Positions 7,054 to 10,231 of a stretch of DNA of 10,231 bases are shown piece by piece. The position numbers and the translations under genes are program-made. Within the stretch, counting starts at the first letter, position 1. The number at the start of each line of letters is the position of its first letter. Below the pieces are notes generated by a model. That model was not told where the DNA came from. It did not search any database and saw only the letters and a list, made by a program, of their open reading frames with translations. The stretch covers positions 1 to 10,231 of the forward strand of contig VAXA01000147.1 in the NCBI GenBank assembly GCA_005883365.1, given 5' to 3'. Origin of the DNA: Actinomycetota bacterium. GTDB taxonomy: Bacteria; Actinomycetota; Thermoleophilia; Gaiellales; Gaiellaceae.

Positions 7054-7881
7054 GTGCGGATCCGTCGTCGCCAGCTCGTCCAAAAGTTCTTCGCCGACCG
7101 CGGCACCCACCTCGCGGCGATGGTCGCGTACTTCGCGCTCCTCTCGTTCGTGCCCCTCGTCTTTCTCGCCCTCTCGCTCTTCGGCCTCGCCCACCGCGCC
7201 GAGGCTTCGGACTTCTTCGTCCGCGAGCTCAAGCACGCGTTCCCCGGCACGTCGCTCGACAGCATCATCAAGCTCGTCCGCCGCGTCCAGGACAACGCTG
7301 CGGCGCTCGGGATCATCGGGGGGATCGGCCTCATCTGGTCGTCGCTCTCGTTCTTCAGCGCGCTCGAGTCGGCGCTCAACATCGTCTACGGCCTGCCGAA
7401 CAGGCGCTTTCTGCACGGGAAGCTGCTGGCCGCGGCGCTCGCGACGAGCGTTCTCGTCACGCTGTTCGCGAGCCTCGTCGTCGGCGCGCTCGGCGTGAGC
7501 GTCCTGAAGCACAACCTCGGGGCGTTCGCCGACAGCCCCGTCCTCGCGTACATCGTCTCGATCAGCGCGTCGCTCGCCGGAGTCTTTCTCTTCCTGCTCG
7601 CCGTCTACCGCTGGCTGCCGAACACACGCGTCGAGCTGCGCGAAGCGCTCCCGGGCGCAGTCGCGGGCGCGGTCGTGCTCGAGGCGTCGTTCCAAGGGCT
7701 GCCGGTCTTCGTTCGCCTGGCCGACGTCAACGTGACCCTGCGGACACTCGGCGGCCCGGCGATCCTGTTGCTGTGGCTCTACGTGATGGCGAACGTGATC
7801 GTCTTCGGCGGCGAGCTCAACTGGTGGTGGCGGGAGCGGCGGAAGCCCGTGGGGGGACCGGAAGGCGCGCTCCAGACGTAG
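7054..7881 (+). CDS. YihY/BrkB-family integral membrane protein
   Basis: A 275-residue inner-membrane protein of the YihY/virulence-factor BrkB family; despite older names (BrkB, 'ribonuclease BN'), its molecular function is not established. The sequence shows a basic cytoplasmic N-terminus, then about six hydrophobic segments (roughly 20-45, 83-105, 124-148, 163-185, 201-220, 232-255). Family motifs are AAMVAYFALLSFVPLV (21-36), SFFSALESALNIVYGLPN (99-116), YRWLPN (185-190), the PGA turn (200-202) and LLLWLYVMANVIVFGGELN (238-256). The GTG at 7054 places the start directly before the conserved basic segment; no clear Shine-Dalgarno is present. The lipoprotein gene follows after 7 bases, suggesting co-transcription. 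Confidence 0.93.
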   Translation: MRIRRRQLVQKFFADRGTHLAAMVAYFALLSFVPLVFLALSLFGLAHRAEASDFFVRELKHAFPGTSLDSIIKLVRRVQDNAAALGIIGGIGLIWSSLSFFSALESALNIVYGLPNRRFLHGKLLAAALATSVLVTLFASLVVGALGVSVLKHNLGAFADSPVLAYIVSISASLAGVFLFLLAVYRWLPNTRVELREALPGAVAGAVVLEASFQGLPVFVRLADVNVTLRTLGGPAILLLWLYVMANVIVFGGELNWWWRERRKPVGGPEGALQT

Positions 7882-7888
7882 CGAGGGC

Positions 7889-8809
7889 ATGATCTCGAAG
7901 GTGGCCGTGACGGTCGCGCTGGCCGCGCTCGTTGCCGGCTGCGGCGGCGGGAGGCCGCACTTCCAGTCCGCGGCCGGGTGGCATCTGCTCTCGCGCGACG
8001 GCGAGCTCGTCGCCGCCAACGTCCCGCCGGCGCCTGTGGACAAGAGCCTCACAAGCCCGCCGTCGCGTACCGTCGCGACGCTGCCCCGCTTCGGGGTCGT
8101 GATCTGGGCGATGTATCTCCGCGACGGGAACCGCCATTCCCCACGCAGGCTGCTGCCAATGCGAGTCGAGCACGCGGTTGCGTCGAATCCATTCGAGGGC
8201 TTCCGCTGCGCGCCCGCCGTGACGATCGCACGCTGCTACGCCGCGTCGGGCTCGATCTGGCGCTTGTTCGGACGGTACGGCTCGTACGCCGTCGACCTCT
8301 ACGTCTTCTTCGGGAGCGACCATCCACTGCCGGAGGACGTCGCCGCCGCCGACCTCGAGCTGGCACGGCTCCGGCTGCCCGGGGCGCGGCCGACCTCGAC
8401 CACCGCGAAGGCCGCAGACTGCCCTCGCCCCACGGGAACCGGCTATTACGACACGACCGTCAGACCCTCCTCCGGACCGCCCGGCTCGACCGCAACGGTC
8501 TCCGGACGTCTCCCAGTGATGAGCGAGGGCGGCCAGGATCTCGGGCAGACGGCGACCGAGGCTCTCGCGTACTGGAACCTCGACTTCGACCACTGGACGT
8601 CCCTCGCGAGCGCCCGTCCCCTCTCAGCGGTCGCTGGTGCGCCGGTGAAGCTCGTCGGGACGCAGTACGTCGCGAATCGGTGCACCTTTCACGTGCAGGT
8701 CACGATCCCGTCTGCCCAGCCGGGCACCTATCCCCTGGAGGTGCTCTCCGGCGACGCGCAGGGAAGCTCGAGCTTCGCGCCGGTTGACTTCCGGGTCACG
8801 AGCGGCTGA
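7889..8809 (+). CDS. Putative lipoprotein with C-terminal Ig-like region, function unknown
   Basis: A 306-residue predicted lipoprotein. A short signal peptide ends in the lipobox LVAGC (14-18), so Cys18 should be lipidated and the mature protein anchored on the outer face of the membrane. Residues about 30-165 form a mixed region with FGVVIWAMYLRDG (68-80) and a Cys pair (107, 116). After a Thr/Ser-rich linker (168-176), residues 183-306 resemble a beta-sandwich: VRPSSGPPGSTATVSG (191-206) and PSAQPGTYPLEVLSG (274-288) look like Ig/filamin-type extracellular domains with paired Cys178/Cys265 possible. No catalytic motif is recognised. The ATG at 7889 lies 7 bases after the YihY stop. The gene's last 14 bases overlap the end of rdgB on the other strand. 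Confidence 0.85.
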   Translation: MISKVAVTVALAALVAGCGGGRPHFQSAAGWHLLSRDGELVAANVPPAPVDKSLTSPPSRTVATLPRFGVVIWAMYLRDGNRHSPRRLLPMRVEHAVASNPFEGFRCAPAVTIARCYAASGSIWRLFGRYGSYAVDLYVFFGSDHPLPEDVAAADLELARLRLPGARPTSTTAKAADCPRPTGTGYYDTTVRPSSGPPGSTATVSGRLPVMSEGGQDLGQTATEALAYWNLDFDHWTSLASARPLSAVAGAPVKLVGTQYVANRCTFHVQVTIPSAQPGTYPLEVLSGDAQGSSSFAPVDFRVTSG

Positions 8810-9368
8810 GCGCCTCGAGCAGCGCTTGCGCCGCGCGGGCGCGATGCGAGTTCTCGGCCTTCCATTCGTTCCCCAGCTCGGCGACGGTCCGCTCCTGGCC
8901 CTCCGGGACGAAGATCGGGTCGTAGCCGAAACCCTCGCTGCCGACCGGCTCGTCAGCGATCCGGCCGTCCAGCGTGCCCGTGCCGCGCAACTCGCGTCCG
9001 TCGAACGAGAGGAGGACGAGCTCCGAGGTGTAGTGGGCGCGGCGATCATCGATGCCCTCGAGCTCGCCGAGGAGCTTCGCGACTGCCGGCGGGCCCTCGG
9101 GGGCGTAGCGAGCCGAGAGCACACCGGGGCGGCCGCCGAGGGCCTCGACCTCGAGCCCCGAGTCCTCTGCGAGCACCCACCGCTCGCCGAGGGTGACTGC
9201 GCGGCCGAACCTGGCTTTGAGCACGGCGTTGTCGTAGTAGGTCGCTCCAGTCTCGGGCGGGTAGTCATCGCGGTCGAGCGGTTCGACCGTCCAGCCCGGC
9301 AGGAGCCGTTCGAGCTCCCGCGCCTTGTGCCGGTTGCGCGAGGCGAGAACGGCCTTCAGTCCGTCCAC
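8796..9368 (-). CDS. rdgB: dITP/XTP pyrophosphatase (RdgB/HAM1 family)
   Basis: Hydrolyses non-canonical purine triphosphates (dITP, ITP, XTP) to monophosphates, keeping deaminated purines out of DNA and RNA. The 190 residues contain SRNRHKARELERLL (10-23), the substrate-site segment PETGATYYDNAVLKA (38-52), LAEDSGLEVEALGG (66-79) with the catalytic Asp69, RPGVLSARYA (80-89), EGFGYDPIF (145-153) and the C-terminal Lys170 with SHRARA (174-179). In the ETG segment the usual Glu-Asn pair is Asp-Asn. The GTG at 9368 overlaps the upstream MgtC gene's end by 13 bases and has GAGG a few bases before it. It is the last gene of the overlapping rph-mgtC-rdgB set. Confidence 0.96.
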   Translation of the reverse strand: MDGLKAVLASRNRHKARELERLLPGWTVEPLDRDDYPPETGATYYDNAVLKARFGRAVTLGERWVLAEDSGLEVEALGGRPGVLSARYAPEGPPAVAKLLGELEGIDDRRAHYTSELVLLSFDGRELRGTGTLDGRIADEPVGSEGFGYDPIFVPEGQERTVAELGNEWKAENSHRARAAQALLEALSRS

Positions 9369-10048
9369 CGCACCTCGAGCACGCCGTCGATCTCGGCGAC
9401 CTCCGCCACGACAGCCGGGGCCGAGCCGACCGCGAGCTCGACGTCGATGCCGACCGAGCGCCGGTCTCCCTCCTGCGCGACGTCGAGCGACACGACCCGG
9501 CCGCCCTGCCGCTCGATCGCCGCGATGATCGGGACCGGGCTGCCGCCGGCCGGGACCTCGACGAGCAGTCGGTCGCGCTGCGGGCGGTAGCGGCTCAGGA
9601 TGCGGAAGGAAATCACGCGCAGCGGCCCCAGCGTGAGCAGAGCGCCGAGCGTGGCGATGAGCGCGCCGTCCCAGTAGCCGGCGCCGGCCGCCATTCCGAT
9701 CGCCGCGACGAGCCAGAGCGAAGCTGCGGTCGTGAGGCCGCGCACCGAGAGGCCCTGGCGGATGATCGCGCCTGCGCCGAGGAAGCCGATCCCGCTCACG
9801 ATCTGCGCGGCGATCCTGGTCGGGTCGACCTTGCCGTCGAAGCCGCTGAACCCGTACGCCGAGACGAGCGTGAAGAGGGCTGCGCCGACTGAGACGACGA
9901 GGTGCGTGCGCAGCCCGGCCTGCCGCTCGCGCAGCTCGCGCTCGAGCCCGATCGCGCCGCCGAGTGCGGCCGCGACGAAGAGGCGCAGCAGCACCTCTGG
10001 CCAGCCGATCGTCGTCGCGGCGAGGACGAGGACGCTAGGGGAGCTCAC
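9356..10048 (-). CDS. MgtC/SapB-family membrane protein
   Basis: A 230-residue inner-membrane protein. The N-terminal two thirds hold about five hydrophobic segments with the family signatures [19 protein letters not shown] (31-49), [18 protein letters not shown] (78-95) and [19 protein letters not shown] (102-120). The C-terminal part (about 160-230) is a soluble ACT-like domain, present in full-length MgtC proteins and absent from short SapB forms. Salmonella MgtC acts in low-Mg2+ growth and inhibits the F-ATPase; I cannot say this homologue does so. The start is GTG at 10048 with GGAGG 9 bases upstream, overlapping the end of rph by 14 bases. Its position between rph and rdgB, usually direct neighbours, suggests co-expression with them. 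Confidence 0.94.
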   Translation of the reverse strand: MSSPSVLVLAATTIGWPEVLLRLFVAAALGGAIGLERELRERQAGLRTHLVVSVGAALFTLVSAYGFSGFDGKVDPTRIAAQIVSGIGFLGAGAIIRQGLSVRGLTTAASLWLVAAIGMAAGAGYWDGALIATLGALLTLGPLRVISFRILSRYRPQRDRLLVEVPAGGSPVPIIAAIERQGGRVVSLDVAQEGDRRSVGIDVELAVGSAPAVVAEVAEIDGVLEVRWTD

Positions 10049-10231
10049 GCGCGACGGCCTCCGCCTGGAGCGCTGCGATCTCGCCGATGCCCGCGGCAGC
10101 CAGCTCGAGCAGCTCGTCGAGGGTCTCGCGTGCGAACGGGTCTCGCTCGGCCGTCGCCTGCACCTCGACGAGGCGGCCGTCGCCGGTCAGCACGACGTTC
10201 ATGTCCGTGTCCGCGCTCGAATCCTCGGCGT
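10035..10231 (-). CDS. rph: Ribonuclease PH, C-terminal 64 residues, cut by the window edge
   Basis: RNase PH trims tRNA 3' ends by phosphorolysis. Only the last 64 residues are present. They match the family's C-terminal part: [18 protein letters not shown] with the conserved DxD-type acidic residues near the active site, [15 protein letters not shown], then the helical ending [15 protein letters not shown]. In the VEVQGTAEG stretch this protein has Ala and Arg instead of the two Gly, a mild change. It overlaps the start of the MgtC-like gene by 14 bases. The N-terminal three quarters lie to the right of the window. Confidence 0.92.
   Translation of the reverse strand, partial: AEDSSADTDMNVVLTGDGRLVEVQATAERDPFARETLDELLELAAAGIGEIAALQAEAVARELP

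Overview
The window is GC-rich, densely packed bacterial chromosome. Start codons are mostly GTG or TTG, and genes overlap or nearly abut. Protein similarities and the apparent use of leaderless promoters suggest an actinobacterium, perhaps a deep-branching high-GC lineage such as Thermoleophilia. That placement is an inference from style, not from a marker gene.

Layout. At the left edge, on the minus strand, guaB (IMP dehydrogenase) is followed by the 5' part of guaA (GMP synthase), which runs off the window. These are the two steps from IMP to GMP. Divergent from guaB is a plus-strand gene for a secreted protein with seven degenerate propeller-like repeats. Converging on it is a minus-strand cluster read as pyrF (OMP decarboxylase), a small membrane-anchored LysM protein, and a PfkB/FruK-type sugar kinase. 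Upstream of pyrF lie a strong UUCG hairpin terminator and hup (HU DNA-binding protein). Upstream of hup is another minus-strand cluster: a roadblock/LC7 protein, a 69-residue ORF that appears to start at CTG, and pyrE (orotate phosphoribosyltransferase). Divergent from it on the plus strand are a YihY/BrkB-type membrane protein and a lipoprotein. The lipoprotein gene collides tail to tail with rdgB (dITP/XTP pyrophosphatase), the last gene of an overlapping minus-strand set rph (3' end only) - mgtC-like - rdgB.

The theme is housekeeping nucleotide metabolism: GMP synthesis (guaB, guaA), the last two steps of UMP synthesis (pyrE, pyrF), nucleotide-pool cleaning (rdgB) and RNA 3'-end maturation (rph). 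Envelope proteins of unknown job are interleaved with these.

I found no mobile element, CRISPR array, tRNA or rRNA, and no convincing new multi-gene system. The most useful observations are about gene expression. Several genes carry a TANNNT hexamer 6-7 bases before the start codon (leaderless mRNAs), two promoters share the -35 hexamer TTGAGC, one small gene has only CTG available as a start, and a perfect palindrome sits in the short roadblock/YihY divergent gap. No gap between genes exceeds about 100 bases.
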